Assembly (NCBI GenBank): GCA_030625775.1 | Contig: DAOUQC010000009.1 | Coordinates: 17,751 to 81,750, forward strand | Reading direction: 5' to 3' | Length of the DNA: 64,000 bases | From: Verrucomicrobiota bacterium | GTDB lineage: Bacteria; Verrucomicrobiota; Verrucomicrobiia; Verrucomicrobiales; DEV007 | Shown here: piece after piece, positions 56,290-64,000 of the stretch | Numbering within the stretch: the first letter of the stretch is position 1 | Layout: every line of letters begins with the position of its first letter | Translations under genes and position numbers: made by a program | Notes under the pieces: generated by a model | What the model was told of the DNA's origin: nothing | What the model saw: the letters and a program-made list of their open reading frames with translations, nothing else | The model's database searches: none

Positions 56290-58074
56290 TCAGTCTTGGC
56301 GCGTCAACATGATCAGGCGAAAATCCATCACTTGGGAACCGGGGATTTTCAGCGCGCGCAGGGTCAACTCACCTTTACCCTTCTCAAGGCGCATGGTACC
56401 CAGCTTCAGGGACTTGAAGTACTTCACGTCCCCTTCCGTATTATCAATCTTGTTGTGCTTCGCTCCGTGCAGGGGAGGATCATGGGCCTCACTGATCTTT
56501 CCCGTGAGCTTATTGTCATTGAAAGCCAGTTCGATGATCGATCCCACATCTGCCACCGGGCAGGTATAGAGTATCTCAACTTCAAAATTTCCCGTAGCCG
56601 GCACCTCCGCATCCCAGGTGATTTTGTCATCCAGCTTCGTCCAGTTTTTAAAATACGAGCAATTCGGCGGACGTGCCGAACGCTCAATACCTCCATGCGC
56701 AATTCCGTCGCGGGCGGGAATCTGGGTATATTTGTAATCCGGGTGACCGATCAAAAACGGCCGCCCTCCCTTTTTATAAGTCGGCACGGTTGCCTCACGC
56801 CAATCCTTCGCCACCTTGCGTAAACGCGCGGCCTGCTGCGGGTATTGATCCGCCACATCCTGATCCTGTCCTGGATCTTTCTCTATCTCAAAAAGCTTGT
56901 CTTTATGATCCAGGCGAAATTTCTGCGAGCGCACACTCACACGTTCTCCGTTTTTCCCGCCCCATTGATTGATTAGAATCCGATCCTTCCAGCTTACCGG
57001 CTTCCCCATCAACAGCGGCTTCAAACTGATCCCATCGAGCGGCTTTTCACTCACCATTTTAATGCCTGCCAGATCGGTCAAAGTCGGCAACAGATCAATC
57101 GCCGCCCCGATCTGCTCGATTTTTTTACCCTTGGCAATTTTTCCCGGCCACCGAATTAATAAAGGAGAGCGCACCCCGCCTTCATCCGTCGAACCTTTTT
57201 TTCCCCTCATGCCTCCGTTCCAACGCCAGCCATTGGGGCCATTGTCACAGAAATACAGGACGATGGTATTTTCCGCCAGCTTGAGATCATCCAACTTCTT
57301 CAGCAGACGCGCCACATTCCAATCAATATTTTCACACATCGCCAATGCCGCCTGCGTATGCACGATCTTTTCTTTTTCCGGATCCCTGTTCTTCAGACCC
57401 AAGTTCTGATCCTTGTGTTTGTCCCAGAATTTATCCGGGACCTGCATCGGCGAGTGCGGTGTATTAAAAGGGATATAAGCAAAAAACGGCTTGTCCTTGT
57501 TCTTTTCGATGAAGGCCATCGCCTTATTGGTGAAGTCATCAATGATGAAACCTTCCCCACGCACCAACTGGCCATTATGCTCCAGCATCGGGTCAAAATA
57601 ATTGCCCCAATGCCCCGAGCAAAAACCGTAATATTCGTCAAATCCGCGACCATTGGGATGATAGGGGTACTGCATGCCATTGTGCCACTTACCAAAAGCG
57701 CCGGTTGCATAACCCGCAGCCTTGAAACTGTCGGCGATTGTTTTTTCATCGAGATTCAAGCGCTCCCCCCCAGCCGAAGTACTGTAAACACCACCTCGCG
57801 CATGATAACGCCCGGTCAGGAATTCCGCCCGTGTGGGAGAACAGACTGCACAGACAAAAAAGCGCTCAAAGCTGGCACCATCCCTTGCCAATCCGTCAAT
57901 GGTCGGCGTCTTCAGGTTGCTGTTACCATTCAGGCTCAAGTCACCCCAACCCTGGTCATCGGTCAATATAACCACGATATTTGGTGGTTTATTCTCCGAA
58001 TAAGAACTCGTCACCAAAAATAAAACTGCCAGAATGGACAAACAGAATCTCACTAAAAAAAAGGGGGTTTTCAT
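56290..58074 (-). CDS. Secreted arylsulfatase-type sulfatase
   Basis: The ORF-track start is a TTG; the ATG ending at 58074 gives a signal peptide ([20 protein letters not shown] to SYS). The active-site signature [17 protein letters not shown] contains the CxPxR motif whose Cys is converted to formylglycine. Metal residues are in [14 protein letters not shown] and [12 protein letters not shown]. The C-terminal ~130 residues form a beta-rich, CBM-like domain ([18 protein letters not shown]). It probably removes sulfate from polysaccharides. No formylglycine-generating enzyme is in the window. Confidence 0.92.
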   Translation of the reverse strand: MKTPFFLVRFCLSILAVLFLVTSSYSENKPPNIVVILTDDQGWGDLSLNGNSNLKTPTIDGLARDGASFERFFVCAVCSPTRAEFLTGRYHARGGVYSTSAGGERLNLDEKTIADSFKAAGYATGAFGKWHNGMQYPYHPNGRGFDEYYGFCSGHWGNYFDPMLEHNGQLVRGEGFIIDDFTNKAMAFIEKNKDKPFFAYIPFNTPHSPMQVPDKFWDKHKDQNLGLKNRDPEKEKIVHTQAALAMCENIDWNVARLLKKLDDLKLAENTIVLYFCDNGPNGWRWNGGMRGKKGSTDEGGVRSPLLIRWPGKIAKGKKIEQIGAAIDLLPTLTDLAGIKMVSEKPLDGISLKPLLMGKPVSWKDRILINQWGGKNGERVSVRSQKFRLDHKDKLFEIEKDPGQDQDVADQYPQQAARLRKVAKDWREATVPTYKKGGRPFLIGHPDYKYTQIPARDGIAHGGIERSARPPNCSYFKNWTKLDDKITWDAEVPATGNFEVEILYTCPVADVGSIIELAFNDNKLTGKISEAHDPPLHGAKHNKIDNTEGDVKYFKSLKLGTMRLEKGKGELTLRALKIPGSQVMDFRLIMLTRQD

Positions 58075-58250
58075 TATTATCAATCAGCTTGAATTACAGG
58101 CCTTAAACGGTCACAATATATGAACTCGAATATTCATCAACTTTGTTGCGTGGCGCAATCAGGCCATCTCTGTAATAGACTCAACGGAAAATTGATGCCC
58201 CATTAGAGCCAGAAATAGAGTAATTTAAAAAACTGTAAAACGAAAAGATC

Positions 58251-58523
58251 ATGGCAAAAGCAATGATGGACCCCGAAGAGGTAAGACGTTTCGCTGAGGA
58301 GCTGAAGCGTTTCAATGGTGATCTACAACACCGGCTGACCTCGCTGCAAGCCCGCTTCTCCTCCCTCGGTGAGAGCTGGCAGGATCAGGAAAATGAAAAA
58401 TACAGTGAAGAATTCAAAGTCACTGTAAAAGCCCTCAAAAAATTCGTCGAAGCCTCCAACCAACACGTGCCCTTCCTGCTGCGAAAGGCGCAACGCATCG
58501 AGGATTATCTCGAGCAACGCTGA
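58251..58523 (+). CDS. WXG100-like small helical protein of a T7SS-like operon
   Basis: The 90-residue protein has the size and helix-turn-helix hairpin of WXG100/EsxA proteins: helix 1 to about residue 40, a turn with ESWQDQENEKY, then helix 2 (SEEFKVTVKALKKFVEASNQ). The W-x-G motif appears as W-Q-D. It has no signal peptide. WXG100 proteins are substrates or activators of FtsK/EssC ATPases, and such an ATPase is encoded three genes downstream. The YxxxD/E-like export tail seen in actinobacteria is present only loosely (IEDYLEQR). It is the first gene of the operon, 26 bases before the next. Confidence 0.8.
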   Translation: MAKAMMDPEEVRRFAEELKRFNGDLQHRLTSLQARFSSLGESWQDQENEKYSEEFKVTVKALKKFVEASNQHVPFLLRKAQRIEDYLEQR

Positions 58524-58549
58524 TTCCTAATTTTTAATTCATAATTCTA
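58523..58549 (+). repeat. AATTC-repeat leader before the GTG start
   Basis: GATTCCTAATTTTTAATTC and ATAATTCTA precede the GTG at 58550, matching the repeated CTAATTC style of the leaders at 25543 and 50061. There is no Shine-Dalgarno motif. Confidence 0.4.
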
Positions 58550-59089
58550 GTGCCCGGCCCCCAAGCTAAAGTCACCTCAATCGAAACTCTGGACTCGTTC
58601 CGGAGTTCATTGGTGGTATACCTGGAAAAAGCAGGAACCACTCTGGATGAGATTAATCACGAAGTGCGCCGCACCCGTCACCAGCTCCAGAATGAAAAAC
58701 TGCTCCTCTGGAAAATGGAATTACGTAAGCGTACCAAAGCTCTCGACCTGGCCCGCAGTGAATATTTTTCTGCCCGACTCGTCAATACCGGCACCGGAGT
58801 CACCGGCAAACAAGTCGCCGTGAGACGTGCGACCGAAGCCAAACGGGAAGCTGAGGACAAATTGCGCAAAATCAAAAAATGGTGCCGGGATTACGACAGT
58901 GAGATCGAGCCCCTGGCGAAAAAAGTTGAGAATCTTCGCCAGTCTCTGCTCTACGAATTGCCAAACGCTGTAGCCTTTCTGGAACAAGCCGCCAAATCCC
59001 TCAGTGAATACGCAAGCATGCGCCCGGCGGGAACAGCTGCCCCGGCACTGACCCCAAACCCTGAAGATGAAGAAGGGAGCAAGTCATGA
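58550..59089 (+). CDS. Coiled-coil component of the T7SS-like operon
   Basis: The 179-residue protein starts with GTG. Its N-terminus (VTSIETLDSFRSSLVVYLEK) is followed by a long charged coiled coil (DEINHEVRRTRHQLQNEKLL through LARSEYFSARLVNTG and ATEAKREAEDKLRKIKKW) and an acidic, Pro-rich tail. I recall similar N-termini next to WXG100/FtsK genes in planctomycetes, but no named family. It may be an LXG-like substrate, a chaperone, or a structural part of the export apparatus. Its stop overlaps the next start (ATGA). Confidence 0.7.
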   Translation: MPGPQAKVTSIETLDSFRSSLVVYLEKAGTTLDEINHEVRRTRHQLQNEKLLLWKMELRKRTKALDLARSEYFSARLVNTGTGVTGKQVAVRRATEAKREAEDKLRKIKKWCRDYDSEIEPLAKKVENLRQSLLYELPNAVAFLEQAAKSLSEYASMRPAGTAAPALTPNPEDEEGSKS

Positions 59090-59298
59090 GCCTGGTTTCC
59101 AACCGAACTCGATTAGCCACATTAACCAAAATACTGGTTAACGACTGGCACAACACCAAGGAGTATTGGCAGGACAAACAGGCCGGGTATTTCGAAAAAC
59201 ATTACATCGATGACCTCACACACAATGTCAGTTCCACCATAGAGGTTATTGAAAAACTCGATAAACTAATCACCCGGGTAAAAAAAGATTGTGAGTAA
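59086..59298 (+). CDS. Second W-Q-D small helical protein of the T7SS-like operon
   Basis: The 70-residue protein is helical and shows WHNTKEYWQDKQAGYFEKHY, whose W-Q-D followed by an aromatic at +7 parallels SWQDQENEKYSEEF of the first small protein. It may be a WXG100-like partner or a short adaptor for the ATPase. Start overlaps the preceding stop (ATGA) and its stop overlaps the ATPase GTG start by eight bases, so translation is tightly coupled. Confidence 0.7.
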   Translation: MSLVSNRTRLATLTKILVNDWHNTKEYWQDKQAGYFEKHYIDDLTHNVSSTIEVIEKLDKLITRVKKDCE

Positions 59299-62200
59299 AC
59301 AGAATCCATTAGGTATACAGGCAAGCCTAGAACTTCTCGATCATCTGCAGGAGACGATTGTAGATACGGTCGAAAAAGAGACACTGCTCAATCGCTCAAT
59401 CAGCTTGAGCACCTACACTCTCGAAAAACAACAGGACGAATCACTCGAAGCTGGCAGCGCTCAATTTGAAGCCGGCATCGAGCAGCTGGATGAGCAACTG
59501 GACCTAGCTAAAAAACAAGCTCAGGCCAAATCCGAGCAACGCCAACAATGGATTGACCGTGCCTGGAAAAACAGCAAACAAAGCTTTCTGCAAAAACTCG
59601 AAGAATCCGAAGGGCACCGCAAATACAGCATCCAGAAAACGATGCTGGATAGCGAAAAAAGCCACAAAGCCGCCTTGTCGCAAAGCGAATCAGATTTTGA
59701 GGAATTTCAGACAGCCCTGGCAAGCGACCGCAGAATCTTCAAATCCCTGGCTGCCCTGGCAAGCAAGTCCTTTCGTGGTTATCCGGTTTTTCTAAAAAAA
59801 CAATCCTCCGCATTAAAAAACGAGGAAGCCAATCATTCACCCGCCCAAAAAAGCGCAGCTGAAAACCGCAGTGATCTGCACCAGGAGCTGCAACTCACCG
59901 ATGCCGGATTGCTGGACTTTCGCAAACATTTCCTGCCCCGATTTTTCAGTATTTTGCCATTGTCGCTGCTGTGTGTCCTGATCATTATTCTCCACTTGCC
60001 GCTGATTCCTGTGCTCACACATTTCGGCATCGAAAAATCCATCTGGGAAACACTGGCAACATCGGCAATTGCTTTCATGATAGGCGGCGGCATTTTACAC
60101 TTGATTGGCAGAATTTGCTGGCAAAATGAAGCCTCTGCCATCATCGCCAGCCTTGCCCAATCTCGACGAATGCTCACTCACTGTGAGCAAGCCCTCGGCA
60201 ACTTCCATGAGCAAGTCCGTGAGCAGATAAAGGAGGAGCATCAGAACACTACTACGGAACTCGATAATAAGTGGAATGACGTTCTGACAAGTTCCGCACA
60301 AACCCGGCAAGCCAAACCCGAAGCTGTAATCGATGATAAAAAACAACGTGCCCTCGCTACTCTTACCCGTCGCCACCAAACGCAAATTCAACAAATCGAA
60401 AGTGCACACGACAAAACAGTCAAACGGCGGCAACAGGAATTCGATGACCTGACCCGGCAAAGTAGTGATACCTGCCACAGTGCGATTCAACAAGCTGAGG
60501 CCGAACACCGGAAAAACCATCAAACCTTGATTAAAGAATGGAAAGAAACCGTCGAGCCAATTTACGCCATCATCTCGACCAGCCAAAAAACAGCCACCGA
60601 ACAATTCCCTTATTGGACATCCGCTCATTGGCAGAACTGGAATGCCCCGCAATCTTTCTACCATTTTGCCAAACTCGGTGAGCTGGAAGTGGACTTGACC
60701 GAACTGTGCGACAAGTTACCGAAAGACGAACAACTCGCTCTTCCCGGACCGACACAGTTTTCGCTACCCCTGTTACTGGATCTCCCCAATCACGGCTCTC
60801 TGCTACTCGAAACAAGCGAGCGCGGGCATGCTGAAAGTGTCTCCACCCTCAACCACCTGATCCTCACCCTTTTGACGGGAGCCCCTCCCGGCAGAGCCAG
60901 TTTCACCATCATTGATCCGGTCGGTTTGGGCGAAAATTTTTCCAGTGTCATGCATCTGGCGGATTACGAAAACAATCTCATCAATGATCGCATCTGGACG
61001 CAGACCGAACACATCGACCAACGACTCGCGGAACTGAACGAGCACATGGAAAAAGTGATCCAGATGTATCTACGCAACGAATACGAAACCATCGCAGAAT
61101 ACAATCAGCAAGCTGGCAACATTGCAGAGAAATATCACTTTTTAGTAGTCGCTGATTTCCCCAGCGGTTTCAGTGACATGGCTACCAAACGGCTCCTGAG
61201 TATCGCCGCCAGTGGAGCACGTTGCGGCGTTTACACCCTCATCCACTGGGATACACGACGCACCCTGCCCCAGGATTTTGTTGCTGCGGAACTGCGCAAA
61301 AGCAGCACCTGCATCAGCTGTGATGAAAATGGCTTCACCCTTGCCGGTTATTCACCAGTCGGAACTAACCTTGACCTCGATACCCCGCCGGACCCAGAAA
61401 TTTTCACCCAATTGATTCAGAAAATCGGCGAGGGCAGCAAAGACGCCAACCGCATCGAGGTTCCCTTTTCCCATGTCACTCCTGCCGATGATGAACTGTG
61501 GACCGGAGATACCACCACCGAACTGCGTGTCGCCATCGGACGCAGCGGCGCCACCAAACTGCAATACCTGGCGATCGGCAAAGCCACCCGCCAGCACACC
61601 CTGATTGCCGGTAAAACCGGTTCGGGCAAGTCCACGCTCTTTCATGTCATCATCACCAATCTGGCTCTCGGCTGCAGCCCGGATGAAGTTGAGTTCTACC
61701 TCATCGATTTCAAAAAGGGTATCGAGTTCAAATGTTACGCCACCTACAAACTCCCTCATGCGCGGGTGATTGCCATCGAAAGTGACCGTGAATTCGGCCT
61801 GAGCGTACTCCAGCGGGTAGACGAAGAATTAAAACGCCGCGGTGATATGTTTCGCAAACTTGGGGTTCAGGATCTCGCTGGATACAAAAAGGCAGGAGGT
61901 AGCGAAGCCGTTCCCCGCTCCTTACTGATGATCGACGAGTTCCAGGAACTGTTTGTCGAAGACGATCGTATTTCACAAAGCGCCTCCATGCTGCTCGACC
62001 GCATCGTGCGTCAGGGGCGGGCCTTTGGCATCCACGTCATCCTCGGGTCCCAGACCCTCGGCGGGGCCTATACTCTGCCCCGAACCACGATGGGGCAAAT
62101 GGTGATCCGTATCGCCCTGCAATGCAACGAGGCCGACGCCTACCTCATCATGGATGACAGCAATCCGGCACCACGGTTGCTCTCCCGGCCAGGGGAAGGC

Positions 62201-63226
62201 ATCTACAATGACAGTGCCGGAGCCATCGAGGGCAACAGCCCCTTCCAAACCGTCTGGATCTCGGACGAAGAGCGTGATGAAGCCTTGAAAAAAATAGCTC
62301 GACTGGCTGAAAAAAGTGACCATGATTTCCCCGCAACTGTCGTTTTTGAAGGCAATGCCCCGGCAGACGTTCGCGAAAATACCAAGCTCGCACAATTACT
62401 TCATTTGCCCTCGGCCGCGACCTCCTCAACCAGCTGCAAAGCCTGGTTGGGAGCCCCCAACTCCATCAAGGGACCGACCGAAGCCGTTTTTCATCGTCAG
62501 AGCGGCAACCACCTGCTCATAGTCGGCCAGAACGATGAAGCCGCACAAGCCATCACATCGGTTTCGCTGATCAGCCTGGCTGCACAGCAGGATCCGGAAC
62601 GCAGCCATTTTTACCTGATCGACAGCAGTCCGCCCGACTCACCCCAACGCCTCCTGTTTGAGTCGATCACCCGGGACCTCCCTCACCAGGCTTCTACTAT
62701 CAACGGGGGCAGCATTCCCGACACCCTCAACAAAATCACCCGGGAATTGGATCGAAGATCTGATGACAGCTCAGGTGGCGACCTCCCTGGCAATATTTTC
62801 CTGATCATCAACGGCCTGCAACGTTTCAAGAAACTGCGTTACGAAGAAGACTTTGGCTTTTCGATGGATGACTCCGACACCCCGGCCAATCCCGGAGCAC
62901 AGCTGGATCGAATCATTCAGGACGGTGCCAGCCTCGGTATCCACCTGATCGTGATCTGTGATACCTACAACAACGTGAATCGATTCCTCAGTCGCAAAGC
63001 CGTCAGCGAATTCGAAATGCGGGTGCTTTTCCAAATGAGCGCCAACGATTCAGCCAGCCTCATCGACACCCCGAAAGCCAGCCAACTGGGCCTCAACCGC
63101 GCCCTTTTTTACAACGAACAGGAAGGCTATCTGGAAACCTTTCGCCCCTACGCCCTGCCTGCTCAGGAATGGTTCAAAGAGGCCCTTGAACAACTCAACA
63201 GCGCACGACTCACCACAAGTTCGTGA
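59291..63226 (+). CDS. EssC/EccC-like membrane ATPase with three FtsK/SpoIIIE domains
   Basis: The 1311-residue protein (GTG start) has a long coiled-coil N-terminus (~1-210), two membrane helices (~218-242 and 253-275), another coiled coil (~280-430), and then three P-loop modules. D1 (~490-720) lacks a Walker A. D2 (~740-1000) has Walker A GKTGSGKS at about 774 and Walker B LLMIDEF at about 879. D3 (~1050-1300) is degenerate (LIVGQNDEAAQAI, IFLIINGLQRF). Three tandem domains with this order are the mark of T7SS motor ATPases. The forkhead-associated domains of EssC are replaced here by coiled coils. FtsK itself, the chromosome translocase, has one motor domain and a gamma domain, so it is a poor fit. 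Confidence 0.88.
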   Translation: MSKQNPLGIQASLELLDHLQETIVDTVEKETLLNRSISLSTYTLEKQQDESLEAGSAQFEAGIEQLDEQLDLAKKQAQAKSEQRQQWIDRAWKNSKQSFLQKLEESEGHRKYSIQKTMLDSEKSHKAALSQSESDFEEFQTALASDRRIFKSLAALASKSFRGYPVFLKKQSSALKNEEANHSPAQKSAAENRSDLHQELQLTDAGLLDFRKHFLPRFFSILPLSLLCVLIIILHLPLIPVLTHFGIEKSIWETLATSAIAFMIGGGILHLIGRICWQNEASAIIASLAQSRRMLTHCEQALGNFHEQVREQIKEEHQNTTTELDNKWNDVLTSSAQTRQAKPEAVIDDKKQRALATLTRRHQTQIQQIESAHDKTVKRRQQEFDDLTRQSSDTCHSAIQQAEAEHRKNHQTLIKEWKETVEPIYAIISTSQKTATEQFPYWTSAHWQNWNAPQSFYHFAKLGELEVDLTELCDKLPKDEQLALPGPTQFSLPLLLDLPNHGSLLLETSERGHAESVSTLNHLILTLLTGAPPGRASFTIIDPVGLGENFSSVMHLADYENNLINDRIWTQTEHIDQRLAELNEHMEKVIQMYLRNEYETIAEYNQQAGNIAEKYHFLVVADFPSGFSDMATKRLLSIAASGARCGVYTLIHWDTRRTLPQDFVAAELRKSSTCISCDENGFTLAGYSPVGTNLDLDTPPDPEIFTQLIQKIGEGSKDANRIEVPFSHVTPADDELWTGDTTTELRVAIGRSGATKLQYLAIGKATRQHTLIAGKTGSGKSTLFHVIITNLALGCSPDEVEFYLIDFKKGIEFKCYATYKLPHARVIAIESDREFGLSVLQRVDEELKRRGDMFRKLGVQDLAGYKKAGGSEAVPRSLLMIDEFQELFVEDDRISQSASMLLDRIVRQGRAFGIHVILGSQTLGGAYTLPRTTMGQMVIRIALQCNEADAYLIMDDSNPAPRLLSRPGEGIYNDSAGAIEGNSPFQTVWISDEERDEALKKIARLAEKSDHDFPATVVFEGNAPADVRENTKLAQLLHLPSAATSSTSCKAWLGAPNSIKGPTEAVFHRQSGNHLLIVGQNDEAAQAITSVSLISLAAQQDPERSHFYLIDSSPPDSPQRLLFESITRDLPHQASTINGGSIPDTLNKITRELDRRSDDSSGGDLPGNIFLIINGLQRFKKLRYEEDFGFSMDDSDTPANPGAQLDRIIQDGASLGIHLIVICDTYNNVNRFLSRKAVSEFEMRVLFQMSANDSASLIDTPKASQLGLNRALFYNEQEGYLETFRPYALPAQEWFKEALEQLNSARLTTSS

Positions 63227-63329
63227 GTGCCATTATGATTAAGGGCTGGGGTGAAGAGGTGAGTTAATCAAGAGGTAAGTTGAACAGTTGCCATTGCGAT
63301 AGAATTCTGGTACTTTTCAGGGATCACAT

Positions 63330-64000
63330 ATGCGTTACGTAATTTTTTCAGACGTCCATGCTAACCGCCAGGCGTGGGGAGCTGCCTTGGCGGACATCCG
63401 CCAGGCAAAAGTGGAAGTGGTTGTCTGCCTGGGCGATACCGTCGGCTACGGGCCTATGCCGGAAGAAGTCCTGAGAAGTGTACAACAAGAAACCGACATC
63501 ATGGTTCTTGGCAACCATGATGCCGCCGCCTTTGGTGGGCTCGACGTGAATATGTTCAACGATGAAGCCAAGGAAGCGATCGAATGGACTCAAAGTCGCC
63601 TGAGCAAAAAATCCCTGGATGCCCTCCGCAAAACCCCACTCACCGCCGAAAGGGAAAACATTTTTTTTGTTCACTCCGAAGTCGTTAATCCCGCAAGCTG
63701 GGGATACATCAACACCCTGGACGAAGCAAAAGTGAATTTTGCCTTGTCCGACCATTTTATCACTTTTGTCGGCCACACCCACCGCCCCACGATTTTTGAT
63801 CAAAGCAATACCACCGGCTTTATCCGCGAACACCCCGACAAAAATGTCAGCCTGATCGAAACCCACCGCTACATCGTCAACGTCGGTTCCGTCGGCGACC
63901 CCCGTAACCCGGACGACTTGCGAGGCCGCTACGTGATCTACGAATCTGATACCCGCACTGTCTACTTCCGCAAATTCACCTTCGACACCGATCTATACCG
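63330..64000 (+). CDS. Metallophosphoesterase, truncated at the window end
   Basis: The frame from the ATG at 63330 is open to the end and is missing from the ORF track because no stop lies inside the window. The sequence MRYVIFSDVHANRQAW, CLGDTVGYGP, LGNHDAA, FVHSEV, GHTHRP and NVGSVGDPRNPDD contains every conserved calcineurin-like block (DxH, GDxxGYG, GNHD, GHTH). It is similar to single-domain YfcE/DUF-type phosphodiesterases. It begins 103 bases after the ATPase stop, so membership in the T7SS-like operon is uncertain. Confidence 0.9.
   Translation, partial: MRYVIFSDVHANRQAWGAALADIRQAKVEVVVCLGDTVGYGPMPEEVLRSVQQETDIMVLGNHDAAAFGGLDVNMFNDEAKEAIEWTQSRLSKKSLDALRKTPLTAERENIFFVHSEVVNPASWGYINTLDEAKVNFALSDHFITFVGHTHRPTIFDQSNTTGFIREHPDKNVSLIETHRYIVNVGSVGDPRNPDDLRGRYVIYESDTRTVYFRKFTFDTDLY

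Noticed and set aside
59291-63226. Chromosome translocase FtsK
   Set aside because: The protein has three P-loop-like modules, coiled coils and only two membrane helices, lacks a C-terminal winged-helix gamma domain, and is coupled to WXG100-like genes.

Overview
The window looks like a chromosomal segment from a member of the Verrucomicrobiota (PVC group). The evidence is gene content: PSCyt1/DUF1549/DUF1553 and DUF1501 pairs, a sulfatase, Tat-exported sugar isomerase-like and ceramidase-like enzymes, SHD1 and DUF2934 domains, histone-H1-like Lys/Ala tails, and planctomycete-style WXG100 plus FtsK genes. No rRNA, tRNA, CRISPR array, insertion sequence or prophage was recognised.

Layout. 1-2.8 kb: an ankyrin-repeat protein cut by the window start, and a secreted protein of unknown function. 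2.9-11.4 kb: a nitric oxide reduction locus. A divergent Rrf2 regulator with a Cys triad faces an operon encoding a heme-copper oxidase (HCO) paralogue without the helix VII His pair, a one-helix peptide, a CuA subunit II, an eNOR-like HCO subunit I with Gln at the usual Tyr position, a SCO copper chaperone, and a cytochrome b/ferredoxin/MvhD fusion. A protein with a histone-like tail and an SHD1 domain follows. 12.0-20.5 kb: a heme d1 and nitrite reductase locus (nirE, a nirN-like gene with an extra cytochrome c, nirJ, nirF, a lipoprotein-anchored diheme-c nirS, and a fused nirD/L siroheme decarboxylase). Together these two loci should reduce nitrite to NO and NO to N2O. Nitrate reductase and nosZ are not in the window.

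20.6-46.9 kb: mainly heterotrophic functions. These are an S9 peptidase, ceramidase-like and TIM-barrel enzymes, a NahK-like kinase, HrpA helicase, a TonB receptor and TonB-like protein, KDG kinase, a 2-hydroxyacid dehydrogenase, an M23/PKD protein, a PSCyt1/DUF1501 pair, an SGNH plus alpha/beta hydrolase fusion, a cytochrome c'-like protein and an MHS transporter. 46.9-58.1 kb: a frameshifted remnant of a PVC heme-binding protein, an H1-like DUF2934 protein, a nuclease, a TPMT-like methyltransferase, TrpF, an ABM-domain protein, a PfkB kinase, QueA, a glycoside hydrolase/glycosyltransferase fusion, an ECF sigma factor and a sulfatase.

58.2-63.2 kb: a compact operon resembling a minimal type VII (WXG100/EssC-like) secretion system in a diderm lineage. 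It encodes two small W-Q-D helical proteins, a coiled-coil protein, and a 1311-residue membrane ATPase with three FtsK/SpoIIIE-type domains of which only the middle one has clear Walker motifs. A metallophosphoesterase gene runs off the right end. Several small palindrome families with compensating arm changes, and repetitive pyrimidine-rich leaders before start codons, are scattered between genes.

All functional calls come from motif recognition by eye. No database search was run.
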